Source: Pantanalinema sp. GBBB05 (GTDB lineage: Bacteria; Cyanobacteriota; Cyanobacteriia; Leptolyngbyales; Leptolyngbyaceae). Taken from it: a DNA stretch of 64,000 nucleotides. Under the pieces are notes generated by a model. That model was not told the DNA's origin, made no database searches, and worked only from the letters and a program-made list of their open reading frames with translations. Below are positions 44,296 through 53,118 of the stretch, piece after piece. The position numbers and the translations under genes are program-made. The stretch lies in contig VRZD01000001.1 of assembly GCA_016743235.1 (NCBI GenBank), positions 1 to 64,000 of the forward strand, given 5' to 3'. Every line of letters starts with the position of its first letter. Positions within the stretch are counted from its first letter, which is position 1.

Positions 44296-44410
44296 ATAAA
44301 TCGTTCATCTTCCTTGCATTGACTAAATCCTCTAGATGTACTGAATCAATCTATAGGTTCACAGAGTAAGGCAAGACGGAAGTAGGGAAACTCCCGAAGG
44401 AACGCGCCTC
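44296..44410 (+). promoter_or_regulatory. Glutamine riboswitch (glnA RNA type)
   Basis: The pieces of the cyanobacterial glutamine-I aptamer are in order: CGTTCATCTTCC at 44302-44313; CTTGC (44313-44317) pairing with GCAAG (44371-44375); then GACGGAAGTAGGGAAACTCC, and CCCGAAGGAACGC up to about 44405. P1 forms by CGTTC (44302-44306) with GAACG (44400-44404), and the GGG/CCC helix with the AAAC turn forms P3. L-glutamine binding stabilises P1. The known examples regulate nitrogen genes such as gifB. It lies in the leader of the DUF4278 gene. Confidence 0.85.
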
Positions 44411-44437
44411 AAATCTCAACAGATCTTTTTGGAGGCG
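44405..44437 (+). promoter_or_regulatory. Possible ribosome-binding-site hairpin behind the riboswitch
   Basis: CGCCTC (44405-44410) directly after P1 can pair with GAGGCG (44432-44437), which contains most of the Shine-Dalgarno GGAGG at 44431-44435. An inner ATCT/AGAT stem can form too. This would hide the start region of the DUF4278 gene and could switch with P1. Pairing is read by eye; no energy calculation was done. Confidence 0.45.
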
Positions 44438-44440
44438 ACA

Positions 44441-44917
44441 ATGAAACTCTCTTACCGGGGTATTAGCTACGAAGCACATCCTGTAACAGCACCTACTAAA
44501 CCAGCGGTTCCAGCATCTGATTTGAAGTACCGTGGAGCCAGCTATCGTCGAGGTGAAGTGGCAAAAGCTGAATCTCAGAATGCCATTCTGACCTACCGGG
44601 GCATGTCCTATTCGCATCAATCCAGCGATAGTTTAGCTACTTCGGTGGCGCCACAGGCGGTAGACCTTAAGTATCGTGGCACCAACTATCGACTATGTGA
44701 AGCCGCAAAAGCTGAATCTCAGAATGCCATTCTGACCTATCGGGGTATGTCTTACTCGCATCAACCCGTAGTGGAAGCTGTAGCTGATACTCCTGTAGCA
44801 CCAGCAATTTCAGTGCAAGATAAGGCTCGCGTACTAACCATGAACCACTACCGGGTACTTCGGAACCGGCAGCAAACAGTGTTCAACCGTTCTTGGAACG
44901 CTGTTGCTTTTAGCTAA
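44441..44917 (+). CDS. DUF4278 protein with tandem duplication
   Basis: 158 residues from ATG 44441, 5 bases after GGAGG. It is built from repeats of the DUF4278 signature (LSYRGISYE, LKYRGASYRRG, LTYRGMSYSHQ, LKYRGTNYR, LTYRGMSYSHQ). A 48-residue unit is tandemly repeated; a 60-base core (44561-44620 and 44705-44764) differs at four bases, all synonymous third positions. The gene is controlled by a glutamine riboswitch and likely NtcA. As I recall, the PII-interacting protein PirA of Synechocystis belongs to this family, but this should be checked. A strong hairpin terminator follows. Confidence 0.85.
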   Translation: MKLSYRGISYEAHPVTAPTKPAVPASDLKYRGASYRRGEVAKAESQNAILTYRGMSYSHQSSDSLATSVAPQAVDLKYRGTNYRLCEAAKAESQNAILTYRGMSYSHQPVVEAVADTPVAPAISVQDKARVLTMNHYRVLRNRQQTVFNRSWNAVAFS

Positions 44918-44968
44918 TCCAATAATTTAGCATTCTGCCAGGTCTAATTAATCATCTGGCTTGAAACG

Positions 44969-44999
44969 TCAAGAGGCGCAATCTAAATGTGCCTCTTGA
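44969..44999. terminator. Bidirectional hairpin terminator
   Basis: TCAAGAGGCGCA (44969-44980) pairs with TGTGCCTCTTGA (44988-44999), 12 pairs including one G-T, around loop ATCTAAA, followed by TTGGTTT. It lies between the convergent DUF4278 and hybrid kinase genes. Confidence 0.75.
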
Positions 45000-45004
45000 T
45001 TGGT

Positions 45005-48000
45005 TTAAACCATATTTACGGCTTCTTGGCTGAGGGTCATAATCTGCTCAAACTGGAAGTTCTCCGCTAGATTGATTAAGGCAATTTTCAATGCTTGCTG
45101 GTCTTGAGGAATATCTTGTGCCAGCTCTAGCACCAGTGAATCACTTCCTTGGAGCGCCGCACGATGTAACTGCTGTAACCAAGTTTGCGGCATAACTTGT
45201 AAGCTAAGGCTAGTTAAGCGATCGCGACCTGTAACAATTGCAGCTGTAGGCTCAACCCAATCCTCATTGGCTTGATTACTAATCCCCGGAGCAACAAGAG
45301 GCGCAATTTCTTCGTAGAGATACTCTACTCCTAGATACTGGCTGATCTTATCCAGTAATTCGGTTGCCTGAAACGGTTTGCGGACAAAATCATCGCACCC
45401 AGCCGCTAAAATCGTCTGTCGCTGTTCTTCAAAGGCGCTGGCTGTGAGTGCAATAATCACAGTTTGCTGGTCTAGATCTTGTTGTTTAATTTGACGAGTA
45501 GCCTCATACCCATCCATCACTGGCATGCGCATATCCATCCAAATTAAGTGAGGGTGGCAAGTCTGCCAAAGCGCGATCGCTTCTGCTCCATTCACCGCCT
45601 CATACACGTCAAATCCTAACGGCTGGAGCAGTTTAGTTAAGAGTAAGCGATTAGTGGGGTTATCCTCTACCACCAAAATCCGGTAGTTAGGCTGATGAGG
45701 AGCCAGTCCAATCACACGCAAACCTTTGGCAGGAGAGGGTTTTGCCTGAGTTTTCGTGGCAGGACGCACACAAATTGTAAATTGGAAAATAGAGCCTTGT
45801 CCTAACGTACTCTCTACCGTAATTTTGCCCCCCATGAGTTGCACAAATTTTTGACTAATTGGTAGACCTAAACCCGTGCCTTGGTCTGATTTCATTCCAG
45901 TTTTGGTTTGTCCAAAGGCAGAAAATAGTTTATCCATTTCATTCGGATCAATTCCCGAACCCGTATCGATAATTTGAAAATTCAAAGGTAATACCGAGGA
46001 ATCTAGCCCTCGATGTAAGGCTGGGCTATCGGGAGCCAGACAGACTTGTAAGGTGACATGACCTTGGGACGTAAACTTAATCGCATTGCCCAGCAGATTA
46101 ATTAAAACTTGGCGTAATTTGTTGTCGTCAGTATGGATGAATTGAGGAACTTGCGGATCGCATTCAAATATTAACTGCAACCCTTTAGAAATTGCTTTCA
46201 GTTGCAGCATATCTTTTAGGCTATCCAATAGATAGGTAAGATCGAAATCTGTTTCTGCTAAAGTAGCTTTGCCAGCTTCAATCTTAGACATATCTAAAAT
46301 GTCATTAATTAAGCCTAATAAATGTTCACCACTTCGGCTAATAATGCTAGTAAATTCCTGATGTTTAGTAGCCAGTTCAGGATCTCGACTCATCAGTTGG
46401 GCAAATCCCAAAATGGCATTCAGAGGAGTACGTAGCTCATGACTCATATTCGCTAAAAACTCACTCTTTGCCCGATTAGCTACATCAGCAGCTTCCTTAG
46501 CTTTCTGCAATTCAGCGGACTGTTGTTGAGTTTGGGCTAACAGTTCGGCTTGCTGAATAGCCACTCCAAGTTGACTACCAATCTGTGTCACCATTTTTAT
46601 TTCGGCATCATCCCATTCCCGAGGTTTGGTATTTTGATAGGCTGCCAATAACCCCCAAAGTTGTTTGCCACAAAAGATAGGCACAATAATATATGCTCGC
46701 GTTTGAAACCGTTCTAATAGCTCGATATAGCAAGGTGTAAATCCTGCTGCATAGATATCGGGAACACATCGGTAGCTAACACCCTGACGATACATCCCTC
46801 CCTGAGTATCTTGTAAATAGGTGTCTTGAACCAGCGAGTCCTGACTATTTAGCGTTTTGACCACACACTTTGGTTCATCTACAGCGACTTTAGTTAAGGC
46901 AGATTCGTAATACTGCGCCTGCAATAAGGGTTGGCAACCATCAGCTAGAGACTCCGAGACAAATTCGCCGCTCCAGTTGGGTTTGAAACGATATACTCCT
47001 ACCCGATCGCAGTTCAGGGCTTGCCGCAGTTCCTGCGTAGTCGTGTTGAAAATTTGCTCTAAATCCAACGTTTGCCGCATCCGTTGAATGACTCGAATTA
47101 GAGTGCGCTCTCGGTCAGCCATCTGTCGTAGAGCAACTTCTGCCTGTTTTTGGCTAGTAATGTCACTGAAGGTACAGACCACCTGCTCCACGGTTCCATC
47201 ATCCGCACATTGAGGTGCGGCATGAACTAGAAACCAGCGGAGTTCTGAGAGGACGGGATGACGCAACCCCAAAATCACATTGTTAACCGGTTGACGGCTG
47301 GCGATCGCTTGTTGCACAGGCAGTTCCGCCACCGGAAAAGGAGTGCCATCGACGTTGAGCCAAGTTGCCACCTCACTAAAGACTAAATGCTGATAATCTT
47401 CTTTTAGATTCAGCAAGTCAGCCGCAATTTGATTGCAAATTAAAATTACCGCATTGGCATTCAATAACAAAACACCGACTGGCATATCTCGAATTAATGA
47501 CCGAAAGCGATTTTCACTCACTTGTAAAGATTGCTGACGGTTTAACTGCAACGTTAATCGTTGATCAAACAAAGAAGTTAACAGTGCTAACGTCAAAATC
47601 AACAGGGTCGCAATTCCGATCGCAATCGCTAAAAATCCTGGGTCAAGCGTGTAAACAGGCGTAGATGCTGGGGTTTGGCTGGGAAGAAAATGGGTTGCTG
47701 CCATGCCGGTGTAATGCATACCACTAATCGCCAGCCCCATCACAACGGCGCTAATTAGCTTTTGCCCAAATAAGGTCTGAGGTGACACATGCTGCAATCG
47801 AAAGGCTAACCATAGGGACGCCATAGAGGCGGTAATTGCGATCGCCACAGATAAGCTCAACAGGCTCACATCATACTGAATTACCGCTGACATCCGCATG
47901 GCTGACATGCCTGTGTAGTGCATTCCAGCAATAGCAATGCCCATACAGAGACTACCGCCTAACAACCATAGAGGCTGAACGGCTGAACGGCTGAGTAACC

Positions 48001-48277
48001 ATAATGCAATCCCCGAAGCAACAATGGCATACAACAGTGATAGTAAAGTTGGCAAAACCTGATAGCTAACTGGGATGGGTAAATGCAGCGCTAACATGGC
48101 AACAAAATGCATTGACCAGATCCCTGTGCCCATCGCCACTGCACCTCCTACTAGCCAAAGCCAGCGTTGTTGGAGTGCCGCATAAACTCGTCCTGCTAAG
48201 TCCAAAGCTGTGAATGAAGCGAGGATGGCGATCATTAACGAAAGCGCCACCAAGCTAACCGTATAACTACCTACCAT
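45005..48277 (-). CDS. MHYT-sensor hybrid histidine kinase
   Basis: 1090 residues. Residues 1-245 are a seven-helix MHYT domain with the signature at MHFVAML (56), MHYTGMSAM (119) and MHYTGMAA (187), which is thought to bind copper and sense O2, CO or NO. PAS at 255-375, GAF at 400-580, HisKA with His613 in [14 protein letters not shown], HATPase at 700-840 ([14 protein letters not shown]), and a receiver with phospho-acceptor Asp915 ([15 protein letters not shown]). The last 80 residues after the receiver look like a helical output or Hpt-like region without a clear His. No partner regulator is adjacent. Confidence 0.93.
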   Translation of the reverse strand: MVGSYTVSLVALSLMIAILASFTALDLAGRVYAALQQRWLWLVGGAVAMGTGIWSMHFVAMLALHLPIPVSYQVLPTLLSLLYAIVASGIALWLLSRSAVQPLWLLGGSLCMGIAIAGMHYTGMSAMRMSAVIQYDVSLLSLSVAIAITASMASLWLAFRLQHVSPQTLFGQKLISAVVMGLAISGMHYTGMAATHFLPSQTPASTPVYTLDPGFLAIAIGIATLLILTLALLTSLFDQRLTLQLNRQQSLQVSENRFRSLIRDMPVGVLLLNANAVILICNQIAADLLNLKEDYQHLVFSEVATWLNVDGTPFPVAELPVQQAIASRQPVNNVILGLRHPVLSELRWFLVHAAPQCADDGTVEQVVCTFSDITSQKQAEVALRQMADRERTLIRVIQRMRQTLDLEQIFNTTTQELRQALNCDRVGVYRFKPNWSGEFVSESLADGCQPLLQAQYYESALTKVAVDEPKCVVKTLNSQDSLVQDTYLQDTQGGMYRQGVSYRCVPDIYAAGFTPCYIELLERFQTRAYIIVPIFCGKQLWGLLAAYQNTKPREWDDAEIKMVTQIGSQLGVAIQQAELLAQTQQQSAELQKAKEAADVANRAKSEFLANMSHELRTPLNAILGFAQLMSRDPELATKHQEFTSIISRSGEHLLGLINDILDMSKIEAGKATLAETDFDLTYLLDSLKDMLQLKAISKGLQLIFECDPQVPQFIHTDDNKLRQVLINLLGNAIKFTSQGHVTLQVCLAPDSPALHRGLDSSVLPLNFQIIDTGSGIDPNEMDKLFSAFGQTKTGMKSDQGTGLGLPISQKFVQLMGGKITVESTLGQGSIFQFTICVRPATKTQAKPSPAKGLRVIGLAPHQPNYRILVVEDNPTNRLLLTKLLQPLGFDVYEAVNGAEAIALWQTCHPHLIWMDMRMPVMDGYEATRQIKQQDLDQQTVIIALTASAFEEQRQTILAAGCDDFVRKPFQATELLDKISQYLGVEYLYEEIAPLVAPGISNQANEDWVEPTAAIVTGRDRLTSLSLQVMPQTWLQQLHRAALQGSDSLVLELAQDIPQDQQALKIALINLAENFQFEQIMTLSQEAVNMV

Positions 48278-48354
48278 GCTGTAACCTATTGCTCTGTCGA
48301 TTGGGATCAGCCTGTAGCTACCATCTTACTGATTACCGGGATCAGTTATGGACA

Positions 48355-48882
48355 TCAGAGCACATCGGGGGCTTGGTAATCTCCTGATTTACCACCGGTT
48401 TTGCTAACCAAGTGAATTCCTTCAATTTGCATTGACTTTTCTAATGCTTTTGCCATGTCGTAGAGGGTCAGCGCTGCGATCGACACAGCGGTAAGCGCTT
48501 CCATTTCAACTCCGGTTTCAGCTTTCGTCTTGACTTCCGCTCGAATCTGATACCCCGGTAAATTTGGATCTGCTTCTAGATGAACTTCTACCTTCTGTAA
48601 CGGCAGAGGATGACATAGAGGAATGAGTTGAGCCGTTTGTTTGGCAGCCATAATCCCTGCCAACCGAGCCGTTCCCAATACATCCCCTTTCGGCGTATCA
48701 CCCGCCGCGATCGCCGCCAATGTCTCTGCTCGCATTCGCACCCGACCAACAGCGATCGCTTTTCTAATCGTTTGGGCTTTACTAGAAACATCAACCATTT
48801 GGGCTTCTCCTGCTGCATCTAAGTGAGTGAGCGGTGCAGGGGTAGCCGTGGATTCAGCATCTTTTGGAAAAATGTTTGACAT
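48355..48882 (-). CDS. moaC: Cyclic pyranopterin monophosphate synthase
   Basis: MoaC forms cyclic pyranopterin monophosphate from the product of MoaA, the first step of molybdenum cofactor synthesis. Family motifs are present: [52 protein letters not shown] and the C-terminal [10 protein letters not shown]. The ATG at 48882 ([10 protein letters not shown]) is chosen over a GTG 6 bases upstream. Other moa genes are not in the window. It lies between the hybrid kinase and the tRNA-Arg gene. Confidence 0.95.
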   Translation of the reverse strand: MSNIFPKDAESTATPAPLTHLDAAGEAQMVDVSSKAQTIRKAIAVGRVRMRAETLAAIAAGDTPKGDVLGTARLAGIMAAKQTAQLIPLCHPLPLQKVEVHLEADPNLPGYQIRAEVKTKAETGVEMEALTAVSIAALTLYDMAKALEKSMQIEGIHLVSKTGGKSGDYQAPDVL

Positions 48883-48918
48883 TTTCACTCAGGGTTGTTA
48901 GGATTAGAGACGTTGCAA

Positions 48919-48992
48919 GGGCGTGTAGCTCAGTGGACTAGAGCACGTGGCTACGGACCACGGTGTCGGGGGTTCGAATCCCTCCTCGCCCG
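48919..48992 (+). tRNA. tRNA-Arg (anticodon ACG)
   Basis: 74 bases fold as a full cloverleaf: acceptor GGGCGTG with CTCGCCC (one T-T mismatch at position 6), D arm GCTC/GAGC, anticodon stem CGTGG/CCACG with loop CTACGGA (anticodon ACG, 34-36), T arm GGGGG/CCCTC with TTCGAAT, and discriminator G73. CCA is not encoded. It decodes CGN arginine codons after A34-to-inosine deamination. Confidence 0.95.
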
Positions 48993-49109
48993 TTCATTAT
49001 TATCCATCGTTGGGTCATCCTAACCATAGTTATGCGGCTAGGTAGTACGCTAAGAAGTAGGGGGCGATCCTTTCCACCAGGCATTGGGCGATCGCCCCAA
49101 CGCTCTTCC

Positions 49110-49574
49110 ATGTATTGCTCTACTCATGCACCCAGCCAATTTATCTGTTCTCATACAGACGAATTGTTGCCAACCTGGCAATGTCCAGTTTCATCTGTGC
49201 TGATTGTGCTGCAACTGTCAGCCTGTGACCTGCGCGATCGGACAGCAACGACAGAAGCCGAAAAGCAAAAGCTCCGGCAGCAGTTTGTGGGATTTGGGTT
49301 TACAGTTGTCGAGCGGCTTCAGCAATTAGGCTATCAAGCAGATTTATTTGATCCCCAAACTGGCTTACCCATGGTCTCTACACCTGGTCGAATCCATTTG
49401 GATGATGTCGCCGTAGTTCGGGATTGCCTAGGCTATCCAACACTGGGGCATTGTGGTTGCTCAGTCATTCTGCATCCCACCTGGGGTTCAGCCATTTACC
49501 CATCAGTTCTGCTGTCTTCTGCTCCCCCAGCCCTAGTGGCATGGGTAGCTAAGGATGTCGCTAGGGGCGGCTGA
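49110..49574 (+). CDS. MMADHC-like (cblD-type) protein
   Basis: 154 residues from the ATG at 49110 (MYCSTHAPSQFICSHTDELL). The sequence SSVLIVLQLSACDLRDRT, then FGFTVVERLQQLGYQADLFD and the Gly/Cys block GYPTLGHCGCSVILHP match cyanobacterial proteins annotated as methylmalonic aciduria and homocystinuria type D homologues. Human MMADHC routes cobalamin to its enzymes. The role in bacteria is unknown. The open frame reaches back to 48963 through the tRNA, so an earlier start is possible but unlikely. Its 3' end overlaps the convergent next gene by 79 bases. Confidence 0.65.
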   Translation: MYCSTHAPSQFICSHTDELLPTWQCPVSSVLIVLQLSACDLRDRTATTEAEKQKLRQQFVGFGFTVVERLQQLGYQADLFDPQTGLPMVSTPGRIHLDDVAVVRDCLGYPTLGHCGCSVILHPTWGSAIYPSVLLSSAPPALVAWVAKDVARGG

Positions 49575-49939
49575 GCAGATAAAGCAGTCGATCGCTTGAG
49601 TTGATCGGCATACCACCAATCTTTGACTAAGGGCGGTAATTTCGCCCAATACAGCGTGATTACCAGAGGCTCGGTGGATAGAGATTTTTGCCCCACAATC
49701 TCAACACTGTAAGATGGAAAATTTCGGGTTGCCAGATCAACAATAAAGCGTCTGCCAATGCGGCGCCAACTGGGTTCCTTGCCACGCCACTGCAACCGAC
49801 AGCAAGGCCAGGGAAGTTGTTCACGATCGAAAAGCCGACAACATGCCCCGAGAATGCGGTAGCTGAAATGACAGCCTGGGCTAGAAATAATTTGTCCAGG
49901 TTCCAGTGGATGGCAGGGGATAGTGAAATGGCTCTTCAT
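49496..49939 (-). CDS. Conserved hypothetical protein, Cys-rich start
   Basis: 147 residues with several Cys in the first 50 (MKSHFTIPCHPLEPGQIISS, then GCHFSYRILGACCRL) and a core RRFIVDLATRNFPSYSVEIV, LVITLYWAKLPPLVKDWWYA. No family recognised. The frame uses normal codons and has its own ATG. The last 26 codons overlap the opposite gene, so part of the C terminus may be an extension. Confidence 0.5.
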   Translation of the reverse strand: MKSHFTIPCHPLEPGQIISSPGCHFSYRILGACCRLFDREQLPWPCCRLQWRGKEPSWRRIGRRFIVDLATRNFPSYSVEIVGQKSLSTEPLVITLYWAKLPPLVKDWWYADQLKRSTALSAQPPLATSLATHATRAGGAEDSRTDG

Positions 49940-50083
49940 CGGGCAGCGAGGGTCAATTGTCTGTTGAGAATTGGTTTAATTGTCTTTTTCTAGTAAAGCT
50001 GCTAGGTTGCCGGGGCAGGAGGGGTACACTGCATGGAATGGCAGCACTGAGGGCGATCGCGTCACACTTAGGAGAAATCATCG

Positions 50084-50320
50084 ATGGACAGTGTACAGTT
50101 GGATGTTGGCGTACTTTCAAGCCTAGAAGCCCAGGATTTGGCAGCATTGCAAGCGATTTTGGAACATGCGATCGCGGACGGCAAAATCTCTCGGCAGGAA
50201 ATGGATAGCATCCGAGCGGCTGTGTTTGCCGATGGCAAAATGTCAGTTGAGGAAGCAGAACTGTACAGAACCTTCATTATTGAGAAATTTAAGCGTGGCG
50301 AACTAGAGATTGAATCCTAG
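50084..50320 (+). CDS. Small conserved helical protein (TerB/EF-hand-like pattern)
   Basis: 78 residues, ATG start with AGGAG upstream. Two similar helical units contain a loop with DGKISRQEMDSI and DGKMSVEEAELY, an EF-hand-like or TerB-like arrangement of acidic loop plus helix. The loops are too short to be canonical calcium sites, so I call this pattern only. It is convergent with ybaK, sharing no bases. Confidence 0.65.
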   Translation: MDSVQLDVGVLSSLEAQDLAALQAILEHAIADGKISRQEMDSIRAAVFADGKMSVEEAELYRTFIIEKFKRGELEIES

Positions 50321-50797
50321 CTACGATTTGTCCTGGGAGATCATACCAACTGTGCCGTTAACAGCACGAATATAATCCGTGGGAGCGAGCAGAATTTGGC
50401 TCCCACGCACCCCAGCAGACACTGACATCACATCAAAAACTACCGCCAATTCATCGACAAAGACAGGATAAGCTTTTTTACAAGCTAAGGCGGTCACACC
50501 ACCGCGAATATATCCCGTTAAGGGTTGAACTTCCTTAAGCGGAACAGGCTCAACTTTGCGATTGCCCGATAAGGTAGCCAGGGCTTTCAAATCAAGCTGG
50601 GTATTGCCAGGAATGACAGCTAGCAAAATACCAGTGCGATCGCCGCGCACCACTAAGGTTTTGAAAACTTGCTCTGGCGGCAGATTAATTTTCTCCGCTA
50701 CCGTTTCTGCGGCTAAATCATTGGGGTCAACAGCGTACTCTCGCAGCTCGTAGCAAATGTTGATAGTATCGAGGATGCGAACAGCATTCGTCTTCAT
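50321..50797 (-). CDS. ybaK: Cys-tRNA(Pro) deacylase, YbaK/EbsC family
   Basis: 158 residues from ATG 50797 (MKTNAVRILDTINICYELRE). The family block VFKTLVVRGDRTGILLAVIP, the catalytic Lys region in VFKTLV and the GYIRGGVTALACKKAYPVFV motif are present. YbaK hydrolyses Cys mischarged on tRNA-Pro. The Gly-Gly-Val triad in GYIRGGVTA is typical of the family. The paralogue ProX-type differs in this loop, so YbaK is preferred. Confidence 0.9.
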   Translation of the reverse strand: MKTNAVRILDTINICYELREYAVDPNDLAAETVAEKINLPPEQVFKTLVVRGDRTGILLAVIPGNTQLDLKALATLSGNRKVEPVPLKEVQPLTGYIRGGVTALACKKAYPVFVDELAVVFDVMSVSAGVRGSQILLAPTDYIRAVNGTVGMISQDKS

Positions 50798-50872
50798 AGG
50801 CAACAAAAAGTGGTAGGGTCAAGTACAGAACGATCGCTATAATCTTTTGAATCGGCTGTTTTGCATTCAGTC

Positions 50873-51202
50873 ATGACCCAAACATACACTGTAGAAATTC
50901 ATCATCAAGGGAACGTCCACACGATTCAAGTCCCGGAAGATCAAACGGTACTGGATGTTGCCAATGCGGCTGGCTTAGATCTGCCTAGTTCTTGTACAGC
51001 AGGGGTTTGCACCACCTGTGCGGCTTTACTCCTCGAAGGCACAGTAGAGCAGGGAGACGGTATGGGAATTAGCCCTGAATTACAAGCCCAAGGCTATGCT
51101 TTGCTCTGTGTAGCCTATCCCCGATCAAATCTGAAATTAGAAACGGAGAAGGAAGATACGGTGTATCACCTTCAGTTCGGACAGTTCCAGCAACAGAAGT
51201 AA
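50873..51202 (+). CDS. [2Fe-2S] ferredoxin with C-terminal extension
   Basis: 109 residues from the ATG at 50873. The plant-type cluster ligands are Cys41, Cys46, Cys49 (SSCTAGVCTTCA) and Cys79 (LLCVAYP). Between the second and third ligand the usual Ser is Thr. The C-terminal tail (DTVYHLQFGQFQQQK) is about 10 residues longer than PetF and resembles the FdC2-type minor ferredoxins. Not the main photosynthetic ferredoxin, by sequence. It starts a plus-strand run: 60-aa protein, DUF3326 and CPBP protease. Confidence 0.93.
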   Translation: MTQTYTVEIHHQGNVHTIQVPEDQTVLDVANAAGLDLPSSCTAGVCTTCAALLLEGTVEQGDGMGISPELQAQGYALLCVAYPRSNLKLETEKEDTVYHLQFGQFQQQK

Positions 51203-51226
51203 TGGCAACTAGCATTTAGGTGATTT

Positions 51227-51409
51227 ATGACCACTCACTTTATTACGGCAGAAATTGACCTGCAAGAGTCTCCGGCAGAAATGCAACGGGCGATCGAAGC
51301 TGAATTACAAAAGCGCGGTGAGCCATTACGTTGGGCAGTAACAGAGGTGGATTCGGATCGCCAGAAAGCCCTCGTTGAGGCGATCGTTACCCAAACTGAT
51401 ACCGAGTGA
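51227..51409 (+). CDS. Small conserved protein, 60 aa
   Basis: ATG start 24 bases after the ferredoxin stop (MTTHFITAEIDLQESPAEMQ). A short alpha/beta protein with no named domain. Its stop overlaps the GTG start of the DUF3326 gene (GTGA), so the genes are translated together. Probably an accessory factor for one of its neighbours. Confidence 0.7.
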   Translation: MTTHFITAEIDLQESPAEMQRAIEAELQKRGEPLRWAVTEVDSDRQKALVEAIVTQTDTE

Positions 51410-52467
51410 AACGTCCCTATACCGTTTTACTGATTGTACCGACAGGCATTGGGGCAGCGATCGGGGGTTATGCGGGAGATGCCTTACCTGTCGCTAGGGC
51501 AATATCTCAAGTAGCAGATTGCTTGATCACCCATCCCAATGTCTTGAATGGGGCTCAACTTTACTGGAATTTACCCAATGCTCTGTATGTCGAGGGCTAT
51601 GGGCTTGATCAAGTTGCAGCCGGACGATGGGGCTTACGACCAGTGCATCAAAATCGGGTAGGCCTAGTACTCGATCAAGGCATTGAACCTGACCTGAGGC
51701 TACGGCAACTTCAGGCAGCCGATGCAACGAGGGCGACGTTAGGGTTGAATCTGACTGAATATATCGTTACAGATACTCCCCTTAATGTGAGCTTGAAAAC
51801 GGCAGCATCAGGAGCAACGTGGGGGACCATTGAGCATCCAGACAGTCTATTGCGAGCCGTGGATCAATTGATCCACCAAGCGGGAGCGCAGGCGATCGCA
51901 GTAGTCGCTCGATTCCCAGATGATCCGGGAAGCACAGCGTTACAGCAGTATCGTCAGGGTCAGGGGGTAGATCCACTGGCTGGAGCTGAAGCAGTCATTA
52001 GTCATTTAGTTGTACGGACATTCCAGATTCCCTGTGCTCATGCTCCCGCCTTATCGCCTTTGCCACTCGATCGGAGTGTGTCACCCCGATCAGCTGCAGA
52101 AGAATTGGGTTACACGTTTTTACCCTGTGTATTGGTAGGCTTAAGTCAGGCTCCACAATTTGTCACGGCTCGTTCCCTACCTCAGGTTGGTGATGTTTGG
52201 GCAGACCAAATTGATGCTGTGATCCTACCAGCTACCGCTTGTGGGGGCAGCGCAGTACTCAGTTTAAGCCACTCCTCAACTCGGATCATTACGGTCGCAG
52301 AGAACACTACTACTTTGCACGTCACTCCAGAGCGACTAAATATTTCTGCCCTACAAGTACAGTCTTATGTAGAAGCATTAGGCGTTTTAGTATGCGATCG
52401 AGCGGGTATTAGTGCTGCGGCGCTGCATCCCAACGTTACTGCGGTTCAGGGTTTGGTAGATTGGTAG
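51406..52467 (+). CDS. DUF3326 family protein
   Basis: 353 residues, GTG start. Family features: VLLIVPTGIGAAIGGYAGDA, NVLNGAQLYWNLPNALYVEG, GLVLDQGIEPDL, VARFPDDPG and the C-terminal VILPATACGGSAVLSL. No signal peptide or membrane segment is present. The conserved Asp/Glu and Gly turns suggest a Rossmann-like enzyme of unknown reaction. It sits between a small protein and a CPBP protease in a ferredoxin-led run. Confidence 0.8.
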   Translation: MKRPYTVLLIVPTGIGAAIGGYAGDALPVARAISQVADCLITHPNVLNGAQLYWNLPNALYVEGYGLDQVAAGRWGLRPVHQNRVGLVLDQGIEPDLRLRQLQAADATRATLGLNLTEYIVTDTPLNVSLKTAASGATWGTIEHPDSLLRAVDQLIHQAGAQAIAVVARFPDDPGSTALQQYRQGQGVDPLAGAEAVISHLVVRTFQIPCAHAPALSPLPLDRSVSPRSAAEELGYTFLPCVLVGLSQAPQFVTARSLPQVGDVWADQIDAVILPATACGGSAVLSLSHSSTRIITVAENTTTLHVTPERLNISALQVQSYVEALGVLVCDRAGISAAALHPNVTAVQGLVDW

Positions 52468-52509
52468 TATTTCAAGTCGTGCTGTTCTTATTCACTTAAA
52501 ATTAAACTA

Positions 52510-53112
52510 GTGGCAGAAATAAATCCTCATCCTCCCGAACTAGAACCCCTGACTCGCACCCAGGTCTTAATTGCCATGGGAGTTACTGCCATTGTCTTAC
52601 TGCTAATCACCAAACTCTGGATTCAGTTTGGCAATGCCTATGTTCTACCATTGCACTGGTCAGGACTCGCGATATTGGTAGGGATCGGATTGGGTGTCGG
52701 AATTACACTGGCCAGTTCCCTAATTTATACAATCTGGCCGGCTTACCGGTCCAGTGCTGACTACTACTTACAGCTGGTGCTAAAGCCGCTCGTGCTCCCA
52801 GATTTAATCTGGTTGGGGCTACTCCCTGGACTCAGTGAGGAACTGCTGTTTCGCGGGGTAATGTTACCCGCGATCGGACTGAATGTAGAAGGGCTAATTT
52901 TCTCCAGTCTGTGCTTTGGCGTATTGCACCTCAGCAGTCCCCGCCAGTGGCCCTATGTCGTTTGGGCAACGACGATCGGAGCCGTATTAGGCATGAGTGC
53001 CATCATGGCTAATAATCTATTGGTGCCGATCGTGGCACATGTGGCGACGAACCTAATTTCCAGCAGTTTGTGGAAATGGACAAATCTTCGCCATCACGGT
53101 GTCCCAGATTAA
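52510..53112 (+). CDS. CPBP family intramembrane metalloprotease
   Basis: 200 residues, GTG start, about six helices. Catalytic motifs are intact: EELLFRGVMLP (Glu-Glu and Arg), FGVLHLSS (His) and HVATNLISS (His and Asn). CPBP/Abi proteases cleave or bind membrane proteins; the group includes plant chloroplast and cyanobacterial members of unknown substrate, and bacteriocin immunity types. It is the last gene of the ferredoxin-led run and is convergent with the W-rich small gene. Confidence 0.88.
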   Translation: MAEINPHPPELEPLTRTQVLIAMGVTAIVLLLITKLWIQFGNAYVLPLHWSGLAILVGIGLGVGITLASSLIYTIWPAYRSSADYYLQLVLKPLVLPDLIWLGLLPGLSEELLFRGVMLPAIGLNVEGLIFSSLCFGVLHLSSPRQWPYVVWATTIGAVLGMSAIMANNLLVPIVAHVATNLISSSLWKWTNLRHHGVPD

Positions 53113-53118
53113 ACGGGC

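Noticed and set aside
48919-48992. tRNA-Arg as an integration site of a genomic island
   Set aside because: No integrase, direct repeat of the tRNA 3' end or change in composition is visible on either side.
48963-49109. N-terminal extension of the MMADHC-like ORF through the tRNA 3' end
   Set aside because: It would start inside tRNA-Arg and its sequence has no family resemblance; the ATG at 49110 fits the family better.
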